From: Micromonospora fulviviridis | GTDB lineage: Bacteria; Actinomycetota; Actinomycetes; Mycobacteriales; Micromonosporaceae | Length of the DNA stretch: 52,004 bases | Direction of reading: 5' to 3' | NCBI RefSeq assembly: GCF_014648395.1 | Contig: NZ_BMRA01000011.1 | Span: 102,891-154,894 of the forward strand | In this document: one piece after another, positions 33,651-41,695 of the stretch | Numbering within the stretch: position 1 is the first letter of the stretch | Layout: each line of letters begins with the position of its first letter | The notes under the pieces: generated by a model | Databases searched by the model: none | What the model saw: only the letters and a program-made list of their open reading frames with translations | What the model was told of the DNA's origin: nothing | Program-made: the position numbers and the translations under genes

Positions 33651-33656
33651 CGACCG

Positions 33657-33662
33657 AGCCTA
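33657..33662 (-). promoter_or_regulatory. Leaderless -10 element of moeA
   Basis: TAGGCT on the minus strand, 6 nt before the ATG at 33650. The surrounding GGATAGGCTCG is identical to that before moaC. Confidence 0.65.
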
Positions 33663-33699
33663 TCCCCGGCCGGTCGGCCGAGGGCTCCAGGGCGCGTGG

Positions 33700-34170
33700 T
33701 CAGTGGTCGCCGCCGCGGAGCTGGTCGACCGTGTGCCGCAGGATCGGCCCGAGCACCGCCAGCCCGTCCTTCGCCCCGCCGCGCGAGCCCGGCAGGTTCA
33801 CCACCAGCATCCGGCCGGCCACCCCGGCCAGCCCACGGGACAGCGCGGCCGTCGGCACCGCGTCGCGGCTGTGCGCCCGGATCGCCTCGGCGATGCCGGG
33901 GATCTCATAGTCGAGCAGGGGGCGGGTCACCTCGGGGGTGCGGTCGGTCGGGGTGACCCCCGTGCCGCCGCTGGTCAGCACCACGTCGACGCCCTCGTCG
34001 CGGGCCGCCCGCAGCGCCTCGCCGACCGGCTCGCCGTCGGGCACCACCACCGGCTCGTCGACCTCGCAGCCCAACTCCCGCAGGCCGGCGACGAGCAGCG
34101 GGCCACTGGTGTCCGCGTAGACCCCGGCGGCGGCCCGGTTCGAGGCCACGACCACCCGGGCCCGGATCAC
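33700..34170 (-). CDS. mogA: Molybdopterin adenylyltransferase (MogA/MoaB type)
   Basis: A 156-residue MoCF-domain enzyme that adenylylates molybdopterin before metal insertion by MoeA. The motif block VVLTSGGTGVTPTDRTPEVTR is diagnostic, and EIPGIAEAIRAHS and MLVVNLPGSRGGAKDGLAV follow the family pattern. The GTG at 34170 overlaps the moaC stop (GTGA), so it is translated with moaC. The upstream frame is open for another eight codons, but the overlap start gives the expected N-terminus RARVVVASNRAA. moeA follows 50 bp downstream. Confidence 0.94.
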   Translation of the reverse strand: MIRARVVVASNRAAAGVYADTSGPLLVAGLRELGCEVDEPVVVPDGEPVGEALRAARDEGVDVVLTSGGTGVTPTDRTPEVTRPLLDYEIPGIAEAIRAHSRDAVPTAALSRGLAGVAGRMLVVNLPGSRGGAKDGLAVLGPILRHTVDQLRGGDH

Positions 34171-34658
34171 GGCCGGTCCTCCGGCCGGACCCACTCGCCG
34201 GTCTTGCCGCCCTCCTTGCGCAGCACCCGGACGGCGTCCACCGAGGCCGCCGGGTCGACCGCCTTGACCATGTCGACCAGGGCGAGCCCGGCGACGGCCA
34301 CCGCGGTGAGCGCCTCCATCTCGACCCCCGTCCGGTCGGCGGTCCTCGCCGTGGCGGTGATCTCGACCGTGTCGTCGGTGAGACGCAGGTCGACGGTGAC
34401 GCCGTGCAGGGCGATCGGGTGGCAGAGCGGGATCAGGTCGGGAGTGCGCTTGGCCCCCATGATCCCGGCGAGCCGGCCGACCGCCAGAGCGTCTCCCTTG
34501 GGCAGGCCGTCGCGGCGCAGCAGCTCGACCACCTCGGCGGTGGTGCGGAGCCGGCCGGCGGCGACCGCGAGCCGGCCGGACACCGGCTTGGCGGAGACGT
34601 CGACCATCCGGGCCGCGCCGGCCGGGTCGACGTGGGTGAGCTGCGCGGGTTCGGTCAC
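34167..34658 (-). CDS. moaC: Cyclic pyranopterin monophosphate synthase MoaC
   Basis: A 163-residue enzyme that turns the MoaA product into cyclic pyranopterin monophosphate. Signatures are LTHVDPAGAARMVDVSAKP, KGDALAVGRLAGIMGAKRT, LIPLCHPIALHGV, DRTGVEMEALTAVAVAGL and VLRKEGGKTGEW, all complete. The GTG at 34658 is chosen because the family begins there and TAGGCT lies 7 nt upstream. The frame is open for a further 111 codons upstream, where it encodes the tail of a broken SARP-type regulator; this is an in-frame read-through, not part of MoaC. It is coupled to mogA. Confidence 0.95.
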   Translation of the reverse strand: MTEPAQLTHVDPAGAARMVDVSAKPVSGRLAVAAGRLRTTAEVVELLRRDGLPKGDALAVGRLAGIMGAKRTPDLIPLCHPIALHGVTVDLRLTDDTVEITATARTADRTGVEMEALTAVAVAGLALVDMVKAVDPAASVDAVRVLRKEGGKTGEWVRPEDRP

Positions 34659-35419
34659 GGCCGCGAGCCTATCCGCCGGGTACGACCGGGCGCGCGTTCC
34701 GGGCCGTCGGCGCAACTCGCTGCCCGGCTTGATGCCTAGCTGGTCGGCGAGCACGGCCTCCGCCCGACGGATCGCGGCGAGCGCCCCGGCGGGATCGCCG
34801 TCCGCGTAACGGGCGCGAGCGAGCAGGGCATGCGCCTGCTCCCGGTAAGGGTGGGTCACCACGTGGTCGGTGAGGCAGGCGATCGCGGATCTGGTCCGGC
34901 CGAGCTCGAGCTCCAGCCTGGCCCGGAGTTCGACGGCGGACAGTCGCTGCTCGTCCAGGGCCGCGCGGCGTGCGGCGAGTACCGGACCCACCGGCAGCCC
35001 GGCCGCGAGCGGCCCCCGCCACAGCCGCTCGGCCTGGCTGAGCAGCGCGTCCGCGATGTGGACGGCACCGCGCGACCAGGCGGTCGGGCTGCGGCGCCAA
35101 CCTGCTGCTCGAACCGGCGTACGTCCACCTGCTCGTCAGTCAGGTCCAACCGGTAACCGCCGGAAAGCCGGACGATGGTCGGGCCGCCGTGCCGGTCGAA
35201 CTGTCGGCGAAGATTGCCCGCGTAGCTCCGCACATTGGGCACCGCGGACCGCGGCGGCAGTTCCGGCCACAGCTCGTCGACGAGGGCGTCGATGGTGACG
35301 ACCCGGCCGGCGCGCAGGGCGAGCATCGCCAGCACGAGCTGCTGTTTCGGTGTGCCCAGCGGCAGCCGGGTCGACCCCCACCACGCCTCGGGTTCCCCCA
35401 GGAGCCGGACGTCCGCCAA
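34659..35419 (-). pseudogene. Frameshifted SARP/AfsR-type regulator, running in frame into moaC
   Basis: Remnant of a small AfsR/SARP-family activator. The N-terminal OmpR-like winged helix is clear: ADVRLLGEPEAWWG, GTPKQQLVLAMLALRAG, IDALVDELWPELPPRSA and IVRLSGGYRLDL. After RRFEQQVGAA (about 35090) the frame breaks. The bacterial transcriptional activation domain continues in the neighbouring frame as RGAVHIADALLSQAERLWRG, then HPYREQAHALLARARYADGD and LADQLGIKPGSELRR. One base appears lost near 35070-35095. The second frame has no stop before moaC. The TTG at 35419 with GGAGGAAGGA upstream is the likely original start. A sequencing error is the main alternative. Confidence 0.78.
34666..34671 (-). 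promoter_or_regulatory. Leaderless -10 element of moaC
   Basis: TAGGCT on the minus strand, 7 nt before the GTG at 34658, within the open frame of the upstream remnant. Confidence 0.65.
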
Positions 35420-35923
35420 ATCCTTCCTCCGCAGCCAAATCAAATAACTGCATTCCCCGCCAATATATGCGTAAGGCGTCCCAAAGGAAGATAGTGCGCG
35501 ATCTGCCGCACGACTTCAAAAGATATCAGAGAGCGACGACATTTTTCCGGTCCGTGGACCTGCCGGGTGTGATGTAAGCCAGTGCCCAAACGACTAGAGA
35601 CATCGTGGACGAGGGCACTCGATAATCGCATTGGAACCCCGCCCCGAATATGCGTTCAGTCTTCAGGCAAAGACAGCGAGTGACAAGAGGCGGCGGCATT
35701 AGCGCATTATGCGCATATGGACATCTAATGTTACCAACTCGGCCTAAACGCCATAAGCTGTGCTGCGTCGGTGGGGGTCGACGACAACGGCTCCGCAGGA
35801 TCGAGCGAAGGGCTAGGCAGATGCGCGGCAACGACTGGATGTGAGCGACCTTTCCGGCCGCCTGAGCGGGCCGTACAGTACGGGTACACGCACCGCTACG
35901 GAACGCGCGGTGGAGGCCATGAC
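35420..35923. other. AT-rich intergenic region of about 500 bp
   Basis: The stretch between the SARP remnant and the GGDEF-EAL gene is far richer in A and T than its surroundings (for example AATATATGCG near 35463, ACATTTTTCCGG near 35540 and TGTTACC near 35728). Short open frames exist, but none has a ribosome site, codon bias or recognisable motif. It probably holds the regulator's promoter region and remains of foreign DNA. No repeat ends were found. Confidence 0.6.
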
Positions 35924-38446
35924 GTGACTCGCACCCTTGCACGCGACACTGGGACCGATCGGCGGCTGCTGCTGCTAGTCGGTCTCGTCGTGTTTACCGC
36001 CGGGGTCTCGGCGCTGGTCAGCCTCCGGATGATTGACAGCCGCGGCCTGATGACCCAGACACACGTCACGCGGGCCGCCACACTCACGTTCCTCATTGCC
36101 GTCGCCGCCACCGTCAATGTCCGCATCCGTATCCGGGCCACGACCCACGGCATTTCCTGGACGGACGCCGCGTCGGTCATCGGGCTGGCCGTCGCGCCGG
36201 TGCCGTGGGTGATCATCGCAACCGGGCTGGGCGTCGCAATCGCGCGCACGATCAACCGGCTGCCCCCCATCAAGCTGGCCTTCGGCATCGCCAAGGAGAT
36301 GACGCTCGCCGCCGCGGGCGGGCTGGTCCTGCTCGCCGCCGGCTGGACCTGGCCGTGGTCCGGATCGATCGGCCGCTCCCTGCCCGCCCTGGTGCTGGCC
36401 TACCTGACCGTCGTGGTGCTGGACGAGCTGCTCATGTTCCCGGTCCTTGCGTTCGCCACCGGGACGCCGATCCTCAACCGCTTCCGGCAGCAGCTCGACC
36501 TCCGGCTGGCGAGTGTGCTCGCCCGCTTCTCGGTGGTCCTGTCCACCCTGCTCATCCTCCGGCTCAACCCGACCTTTCTGGTGGTCGTCCCGCCCCTCGT
36601 CCTGAGCCTGCACCTGGCCAACTCCAGCCGGGTGCGCAGCCGGGCCGAGCGGGAGGCGTGGCAACGCCTGGCGCGCACCACCGACGCGCTCAACGTGGTC
36701 GACCTCGACCAGGTGCTCACCACGGCGGTCACCCAGGCCACCGAACTCTTCTCCGCCGACGAGGTCGACATCGAGCTTCGCGAGGAGGGGCGGTTGGTCC
36801 GGGGGGCCGGTGGCGTCATCACCCTCCGCGGGCCGGCCGGCACACCCAGCGCGATCGAGGGCTCAGTGCTCACCACCCGCCTCGAAGGGCACGACCAGAC
36901 CGCCGACATCGGGGTGCTGCGGCTGCGGTTCGCCGGGCCGGTCGAGTTGTCCGAGCGGGAGCAGTACACGCTGCGTACCTTCGCGTCGGCGCTCTGCACG
37001 GCGGTCCGCAACGCCCAGGCGTACGCCGAGCTGGCCCGGATCGCCGACGAGCACGCGTACGCCGCCACCCACGACGCGCTCACCGGGCTCTCCAACCGGC
37101 GGCACCTGCTCGACGAGGGCACCGAGCAGCTCACCAACCGGCACGCCGACGGCATCACCGCCCTGGTGCTGATCGACCTCAACCATTTCAAGGAGGTCAA
37201 CGACACCCTCGGGCACGGCGCCGGCGACCGGGTGCTGACGCAGGTCGCCGACCGGCTGCGCGGCGCGACCCGCCCCGACGACCTGGTGGCCCGGCTCGGC
37301 GGCGACGAGTTCGCCGTCCTGCTGCGCGGCCTGCCCGCCCCGGCGGTCGCCGCGCACCGTGCCGAGGCGCTGCTGGCCGCGCTGCACGAGCCGCTCGACC
37401 TGGACGGCATGCGGATCAGCGTGGAGGCCAGCGGCGGCATCGCGGTCGCCCCGGCCAGCGGCGGGATGCCCGAGCTGCTGCGCCGCGCCGACGTGGCGAT
37501 GTACCAGGCCAAGCGGGCTGGCCAGCGGATCGCCACGTACGCCCCGACCCGCGACACCGCCGACCTGGGCCGGCTCACCCTGGGCGGCGAACTGCCCCGG
37601 GCCGTCGCCGACCACGAGTTCACCGTCAACTTCCAGCCGATCGTCGACCTGGGCAGCGGCGAGGTGATCGGCGCGGAGGCGCTGGCCCGCTGGCACCACC
37701 CGACGCACGGCATGATCGACCCGCTGCGGTTCCTGGAGGCGGTCGAGCGCTCCGGGCTGCTGCCCGCCTTCGCGGAGGCGATCCTCGACCAGGCGCTGAT
37801 CGCCGCCGGTTCCTGGCGGGACGCCGGCTTCGACCTGCCGGTCTCGGTGAACGTGTCGCCGCGCAGCCTCCTCGACGCTCGCTTCCCCGGGGCGGTGCTG
37901 GCCCGGCTGAGGGCGCACGACCTGCCGCCGGACCGGCTCGTGCTGGAGCTGACCGAGACCCTGACACTCAGCCAGCTCGACGTGGTGGACCGGGTGCTCA
38001 GCCGGCTGCGCGACTCCGGCGTACGGCTGGCCCTGGACGACTTCGGCACCGGCTACTCCTCCCTGTCGCTGCTCTCCCGGATCCCCGTGCACGAGCTGAA
38101 GATCGACCGGAGCTTCGTCACCGCGATGGAGAGCACGGCCGAGGCCGCCGCGGTGATCCGCTCCACGCTGGACCTGGGCCGCAGCCTCGACCTGACCGTG
38201 GTGGCCGAGGGCGTGGAGAGCGAGCCGCAACGGCGGGCGCTCTGGGAGCTGGGCTGCGCCGCCGGGCAGGGCCACCTGTTCGCCCGGCCGCTGCCGTCCG
38301 GCACGCTGCTCGCCGCCCTCCAGCGGGGGGCCGGCGGCCGCCCGGGTGCCCTCGCGCCGGCGCTGCACGACGCGGGCGCGGTGATCCGCCTGCCCGGCCG
38401 CCGCACCGGCGGCGGTCGCAACCGCACCGCCACGCCGGCTCCCTGA
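35924..38446 (+). CDS. Membrane GGDEF-EAL protein (diguanylate cyclase/phosphodiesterase)
   Basis: An 840-residue protein that can make and/or break cyclic di-GMP. About eight hydrophobic segments fill residues 10-240 and resemble a MASE-like sensor. A GAF-like region (about 250-370) follows. The cyclase domain has the intact motif GGDEF at 459-463, and RPDD five residues before it fits the RxxD inhibitory site. The phosphodiesterase domain has EAL at 585-587 and keeps NVSPRSL, ELTET, LDDFGTGYSS, KIDRSFV and AEGVE, so it should be active too. GGAGG lies 8 nt before the GTG at 35924; the open frame upstream to 35771 lacks support. Confidence 0.93.
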   Translation: MTRTLARDTGTDRRLLLLVGLVVFTAGVSALVSLRMIDSRGLMTQTHVTRAATLTFLIAVAATVNVRIRIRATTHGISWTDAASVIGLAVAPVPWVIIATGLGVAIARTINRLPPIKLAFGIAKEMTLAAAGGLVLLAAGWTWPWSGSIGRSLPALVLAYLTVVVLDELLMFPVLAFATGTPILNRFRQQLDLRLASVLARFSVVLSTLLILRLNPTFLVVVPPLVLSLHLANSSRVRSRAEREAWQRLARTTDALNVVDLDQVLTTAVTQATELFSADEVDIELREEGRLVRGAGGVITLRGPAGTPSAIEGSVLTTRLEGHDQTADIGVLRLRFAGPVELSEREQYTLRTFASALCTAVRNAQAYAELARIADEHAYAATHDALTGLSNRRHLLDEGTEQLTNRHADGITALVLIDLNHFKEVNDTLGHGAGDRVLTQVADRLRGATRPDDLVARLGGDEFAVLLRGLPAPAVAAHRAEALLAALHEPLDLDGMRISVEASGGIAVAPASGGMPELLRRADVAMYQAKRAGQRIATYAPTRDTADLGRLTLGGELPRAVADHEFTVNFQPIVDLGSGEVIGAEALARWHHPTHGMIDPLRFLEAVERSGLLPAFAEAILDQALIAAGSWRDAGFDLPVSVNVSPRSLLDARFPGAVLARLRAHDLPPDRLVLELTETLTLSQLDVVDRVLSRLRDSGVRLALDDFGTGYSSLSLLSRIPVHELKIDRSFVTAMESTAEAAAVIRSTLDLGRSLDLTVVAEGVESEPQRRALWELGCAAGQGHLFARPLPSGTLLAALQRGAGGRPGALAPALHDAGAVIRLPGRRTGGGRNRTATPAP

Positions 38447-38496
38447 CCACGGGCGACCCGCCAAGATCGGTGAGTCGACCGGCGGCGCCGGTCTGC

Positions 38497-38502
38497 CAGA
38501 CT
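38497..38502 (+). promoter_or_regulatory. Possible leaderless -10 element of the second GT87-like gene
   Basis: CAGACT, then 7 nt, then the GTG at 38510. Confidence 0.4.
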
Positions 38503-38509
38503 GGCCGGC

Positions 38510-39805
38510 GTGACCGCCGACGCCGACCGGACCGCCCCCGCCATCCGCCGCTGGCAGGCGGTCGACACCGCCGGCGGCGGCCTCCCCCTCGACCTCGGCC
38601 TCTACGCCGTCTCCGCGGTGTTCGCCGCGGTCACCGCCGCCACCTCCACGCTGCTGCCGCACCGCGCGTGGGGCACGCTCGCCACCATCGGGTACGGGCT
38701 GGCGGCGCTCGCCGCCGCCGGCCAACTCCTGGCCCGGCGCCGGCGCCCCGGCACCCCCCTCGCCGGCCTGCCCGCCCGCTGGGCGGTGACGGGCTTCGCC
38801 TGGGCCACCACCGCCGTGCTGCCGGTCATCGCGCAGAGCATCCAGCGGGCCGGTGGGCGGACCGACCGGGCCCAGGAGGAGGTGATCGTGGTCGAACACG
38901 CCGGCGAGCGGCTCGCCGAGCACGGCACCCCCTATCTCGGGCACGACGCGATCGCCGCCCTGCCCCCCGGCGAGCAACTGCTCGGCTACACCCCCTACCA
39001 GCCCGGGATGGCGCTGTTCGGGCTGCCCCGGGCCGCCGCCGACGCCTGGTGGACCGACGCGCGGGTCTGGTTCGCCCTGGTCACGGCGCTGGCGCTGGCC
39101 GCCGCCGTGCTCACCCTGCGGGCCACCGCAGGCCCCGCCGCACCCCGGCGGGACGCCGCCGTGCTGCGCGCCGTGCAGGCGGCCACCGTCCTACCGGTCT
39201 GCGCGCTCACTCTGGCCACCGGCGGCGACGACCTGCCCGTACTCGCGCTCTGCCTGCTCGCCCTGGCCCTCGCCGCCGCCGGCCGGCCCGGCCGCGCGGG
39301 CCTCGCGGTCGGGGTGGCCGGCGCGTTGAAGCTCTTCGCCTGGCCGGTGGCGGTCGTGCTGGTCTGCTGGGCCGTCACCCGCCGGGCCGGCCTGCGCACC
39401 GCCCTGGGCGCCCTCGGCCTGCCGGTCCTCGCGCTGCTCCCCGTGCTGCTGGTCGACCGCGACGCCCTGGTGGAGAACGTGCTGCGCTTCCCGCTCGGGC
39501 ACGGGCTGGTGACCAGCCCCGCGCAGTCCCCGTTCCCCGGCCACCTGATCGCGAGCGCGCTGCCCGCCGGCCGGGTGGTCGCCGCCGCGCTGCTGGTCGC
39601 CGTCGGGGTGGCGATCGCCGTCCGGCTGCTGCGCCGCCCGCCGCGCACCGCCGCCGCCACCGCGCTGATCTGCGGGTACGGGCTGCTCGCCGCGATCCTG
39701 CTGATGCCCTCGACCCGCTTCGGCTACCTGCTCTACCCCCTCGCCCTGCTGGTCACCGCCCCCGCCCTGGCGCTCGCCGACCGCCGCCCCGAGGTCGCCC
39801 CCTGA
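38510..39805 (+). CDS. GT87-like membrane glycosyltransferase, second copy
   Basis: A 431-residue polytopic membrane protein with about ten hydrophobic segments. The first large outside loop has EEVIVVEHAGERLAEHGTPYLG and LGYTPYQPGMALFGLP, comparable with the loop of GT87/DUF2029 mannosyltransferases. Helices such as GLAVGVAGALKLFAWPVAVVL match the conserved LKxxPxxV part of that family. A late segment, LLMPSTRFGYLLYPLALLV, ends it. The donor would be a polyprenyl-phosphate sugar; acceptor unknown. It lies 63 bp after the GGDEF-EAL gene and has its own promoter-like element. Family assignment is fair, not certain. Confidence 0.78.
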   Translation: MTADADRTAPAIRRWQAVDTAGGGLPLDLGLYAVSAVFAAVTAATSTLLPHRAWGTLATIGYGLAALAAAGQLLARRRRPGTPLAGLPARWAVTGFAWATTAVLPVIAQSIQRAGGRTDRAQEEVIVVEHAGERLAEHGTPYLGHDAIAALPPGEQLLGYTPYQPGMALFGLPRAAADAWWTDARVWFALVTALALAAAVLTLRATAGPAAPRRDAAVLRAVQAATVLPVCALTLATGGDDLPVLALCLLALALAAAGRPGRAGLAVGVAGALKLFAWPVAVVLVCWAVTRRAGLRTALGALGLPVLALLPVLLVDRDALVENVLRFPLGHGLVTSPAQSPFPGHLIASALPAGRVVAAALLVAVGVAIAVRLLRRPPRTAAATALICGYGLLAAILLMPSTRFGYLLYPLALLVTAPALALADRRPEVAP

Positions 39806-39849
39806 CCGGCTTTCCGGGCAACTGGCCGGCACGGCCCGGCCGGAGGGCG

Positions 39850-39855
39850 TAGACC
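39850..39855 (+). promoter_or_regulatory. Leaderless -10-like element of the phosphoribosyltransferase gene
   Basis: TAGACC, then 6 nt, then the ATG at 39862. The last base differs from TANNNT. Confidence 0.45.
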
Positions 39856-39861
39856 TGAGGC

Positions 39862-40494
39862 ATGACCACCTACCGAGACCGGGCCGAGGCGGGACGGATG
39901 CTCGCCGACCGGCTCAGTGACCTCGCCGGCCGACCCGACGTCATCGTCCTCGGGCTGGTCCGCGGCGGCGTACCCGTCGCTCGCGTGATCGCCGAACGGC
40001 TCGGCGCGCCGCTGGACGTGCTGGTGGTCCGCAAGCTCGGCGTGCCCTGGGCGCCCGAGGTGGCGTACGGCGCGCTCGGCCCCGGCGGGGTGCAGGTGCT
40101 CAACGAGATGGTCGCCGGCCGGCTCGGCGAGGACGAGCGGGCCGAAGTACGCCGGAACGAGCAGACCGAACTGGACCGCCGCGAGCGGCTCTACCGGGGC
40201 GGCCGTCCGCAGCTCGACCTGACCGGGCGCACCGCCGTCATCGTCGACGACGGGCTGGCCACCGGCGCCACCGCCCGCGCCGCCGTGCAGGTCGCCCGGC
40301 ACCTGGGCGCCGCCCGCGTGGTGGTGGCCGTCCCGGTCGGCTCCGACCAGGCGTACGAGATGCTCGCCGCCGAGGCCGACCAGGTGATCTGCGCCCAGAT
40401 CCCACCCGACTTCGCCGCGGTCGGGGCGTACTACGACGACTTCCACGAGGTGTCCGACGACGAGGTGACGCAGGCGCTCACCGCCACCGCGTGA
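39862..40494 (+). CDS. Phosphoribosyltransferase family protein
   Basis: A 210-residue type I PRTase-fold protein. The start YRDRAEAGRMLADRL, then VIVLGLVRGGVPVARVIAERL with a pyrophosphate-type loop, VLVVRKLGVPWAPEVAYGAL, and the PRPP-binding motif TAVIVDDGLATGATARAAV (DDGxATG form) are all present. This subgroup is often found as a single-domain protein or fused to hydrolases and has no firmly known base substrate. The PRPP loop is intact, so activity or PRPP sensing is plausible. The next gene starts 24 nt downstream. Confidence 0.88.
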   Translation: MTTYRDRAEAGRMLADRLSDLAGRPDVIVLGLVRGGVPVARVIAERLGAPLDVLVVRKLGVPWAPEVAYGALGPGGVQVLNEMVAGRLGEDERAEVRRNEQTELDRRERLYRGGRPQLDLTGRTAVIVDDGLATGATARAAVQVARHLGAARVVVAVPVGSDQAYEMLAAEADQVICAQIPPDFAAVGAYYDDFHEVSDDEVTQALTATA

Positions 40495-40504
40495 GTCCAC
40501 CGGG

Positions 40505-40510
40505 TACCTT
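40505..40510 (+). promoter_or_regulatory. Leaderless -10 element of the zinc-ribbon gene
   Basis: TACCTT, then 7 nt, then the ATG at 40518. Confidence 0.6.
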
Positions 40511-40517
40511 CGGTGTC

Positions 40518-40907
40518 ATGCAGCTCACCTGTCCCAAATGCCACGGAGAGATGCGCCAGTACGAGCGCAGCGGAGTAGTCATCGACCAGTGCGGCGAATG
40601 CCGCGGCATCTTCCTCGACCGCGGCGAGCTCGAGAAGCTGTTCGAGGCCGAGGCGAACTGGAACCAGCAGCACGGCGCGCGGCAGGCCGCGCCGGCCGGC
40701 GGCGGCTACACCCCGCCCCCGCCACCCCCGCCCGCCGCGGCTCCGCACCAGCCCGGCTACGGCGCCGTCCCCCCGCCCCCTCCGCCGCCGCCCGGCCACG
40801 GCTACCCGCAGCCCGCGTACGGCCACGGCCAGCAGCACTACGGCTACCACGGTCACTACCGCCGCAAGAAGAAGCACGGCGGCTTCCTCGGCGAACTGTT
40901 CGACTGA
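40518..40907 (+). CDS. TFIIB-type zinc-ribbon protein with Pro- and His-rich tail
   Basis: A 129-residue protein. Residues 1-45 form a zf-TFIIB-like ribbon with two Cys pairs: LTCPKCHGEM and IDQCGECRGIFLDRGEL. A short acidic helix (EKLFEAEANWNQQHG) follows. The rest is low-complexity: two proline runs (PPPPPPP and PPPPPPPP) and a Gly/Tyr/His segment (GHGQQHYGYHGHYR) ending in KKKHGGFLGELFD. The ribbon probably binds zinc; the His-rich tail may bind further metal. Function is unknown; similar proteins are widespread in actinomycetes. Confidence 0.83.
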   Translation: MQLTCPKCHGEMRQYERSGVVIDQCGECRGIFLDRGELEKLFEAEANWNQQHGARQAAPAGGGYTPPPPPPPAAAPHQPGYGAVPPPPPPPPGHGYPQPAYGHGQQHYGYHGHYRRKKKHGGFLGELFD

Positions 40908-40915
40908 CCGTCGCC

Positions 40916-40946
40916 ACGCCGGGCCGGCGATCCACCGGCCCGGCGT
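40916..40946 (+). terminator. Terminator hairpin after the zinc-ribbon gene
   Basis: Perfect 12-bp stem (40916-40927 with 40935-40946) around a 7-nt loop, 9 nt after the stop codon. Confidence 0.75.
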
Positions 40947-40976
40947 CGCCGTCGTGCCGACTCCGCCCCGTCGTGG

Positions 40977-40982
40977 CAGGCT
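40977..40982 (+). promoter_or_regulatory. Possible leaderless -10 element of the MDMPI-like gene
   Basis: CAGGCT, then 7 nt, then the ATG at 40990. Confidence 0.4.
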
Positions 40983-40989
40983 GCTCGAC

Positions 40990-41673
40990 ATGACCGCGAT
41001 CCGGCAGCACGAGGCGCTGGCGCAGGCGTACGACGGCATCACCGCCGTCGTGACCCGACTCGACGACGCCGGCCTGCAACGACCCACCCGCTGCCGGGGC
41101 TGGCTCGTCGCCGACCTGCTCTTCCACGTGCTCTGCGACGCGCAACGGGCGCTGGTCGCCCTCGCCAGCCCGGCACCCGGCCCGGCCGACGTGGACGACG
41201 TCAGCTACTGGCGCGCGTTCACCCCGGGCGGCGACGACGAGGCGAGCGTGAAGCACGCGTGGTGGGCGCGCCGCTCGGCCGCCGCCTTCGACCGGCCCAG
41301 CGGCGTGGTGCGGATCTGGTCCGACACCGCGTCCGCCGCCGTCCGGGCCGCCGCCGCCGCGGACCCCGACGGGTACGTCACCACGCAGGGGCACGTCCTG
41401 CGCGTACCCGATTTCCTCGCCACCCTGACCACCGAGGCGGTCGTCCACCACCTGGACCTGGTGGTGGACCTGCCCGACGCCCCGCTCCCCGCCGCGGCCC
41501 CCACCAGCGTGGCGGTGGCCACCGTGGACGGGCTGCTCAGCGACGACGCGGTCCGGCCGACCGGCTGGGACGACCGGGACTACCTGCTCAAGGCCACCGG
41601 CCGGGTGCCGCTCACCGACCGCGACCGGCGGGAACTGGGCGAGGCAGCCGGCTGGTTCCCGCTACTCGGCTGA
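40990..41673 (+). CDS. Mycothiol-dependent maleylpyruvate isomerase-type protein
   Basis: A 227-residue DinB/MDMPI-fold protein. The N-terminal four-helix region starts AIRQHEALAQAYDGITAVV and has the family segment TRCRGWLVADLLFHVLCDAQRAL, whose His is one of the metal ligands. TEAVVHHLDLVVDLP supplies further His residues. The family includes mycothiol-dependent isomerases and transferases, and actinomycetes make mycothiol. No aromatic-degradation genes lie nearby, so isomerase activity on maleylpyruvate should not be assumed. It is convergent with dnaB (22 bp apart). Confidence 0.82.
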   Translation: MTAIRQHEALAQAYDGITAVVTRLDDAGLQRPTRCRGWLVADLLFHVLCDAQRALVALASPAPGPADVDDVSYWRAFTPGGDDEASVKHAWWARRSAAAFDRPSGVVRIWSDTASAAVRAAAAADPDGYVTTQGHVLRVPDFLATLTTEAVVHHLDLVVDLPDAPLPAAAPTSVAVATVDGLLSDDAVRPTGWDDRDYLLKATGRVPLTDRDRRELGEAAGWFPLLG

Positions 41674-41695
41674 CGGCTCGCTCGTCCGCTGTGGG

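Noticed and set aside
35050..35100. Programmed frameshift in the SARP gene
   Set aside because: No slippery heptamer followed by a stable structure is seen at the break, and the second frame lacks its own stop before moaC. Decay or sequence error is simpler.
35650..35844. Short open frame of 64 codons in the AT-rich island
   Set aside because: It is Arg-rich, with no ribosome site and no recognisable motif; it is not separable from chance.
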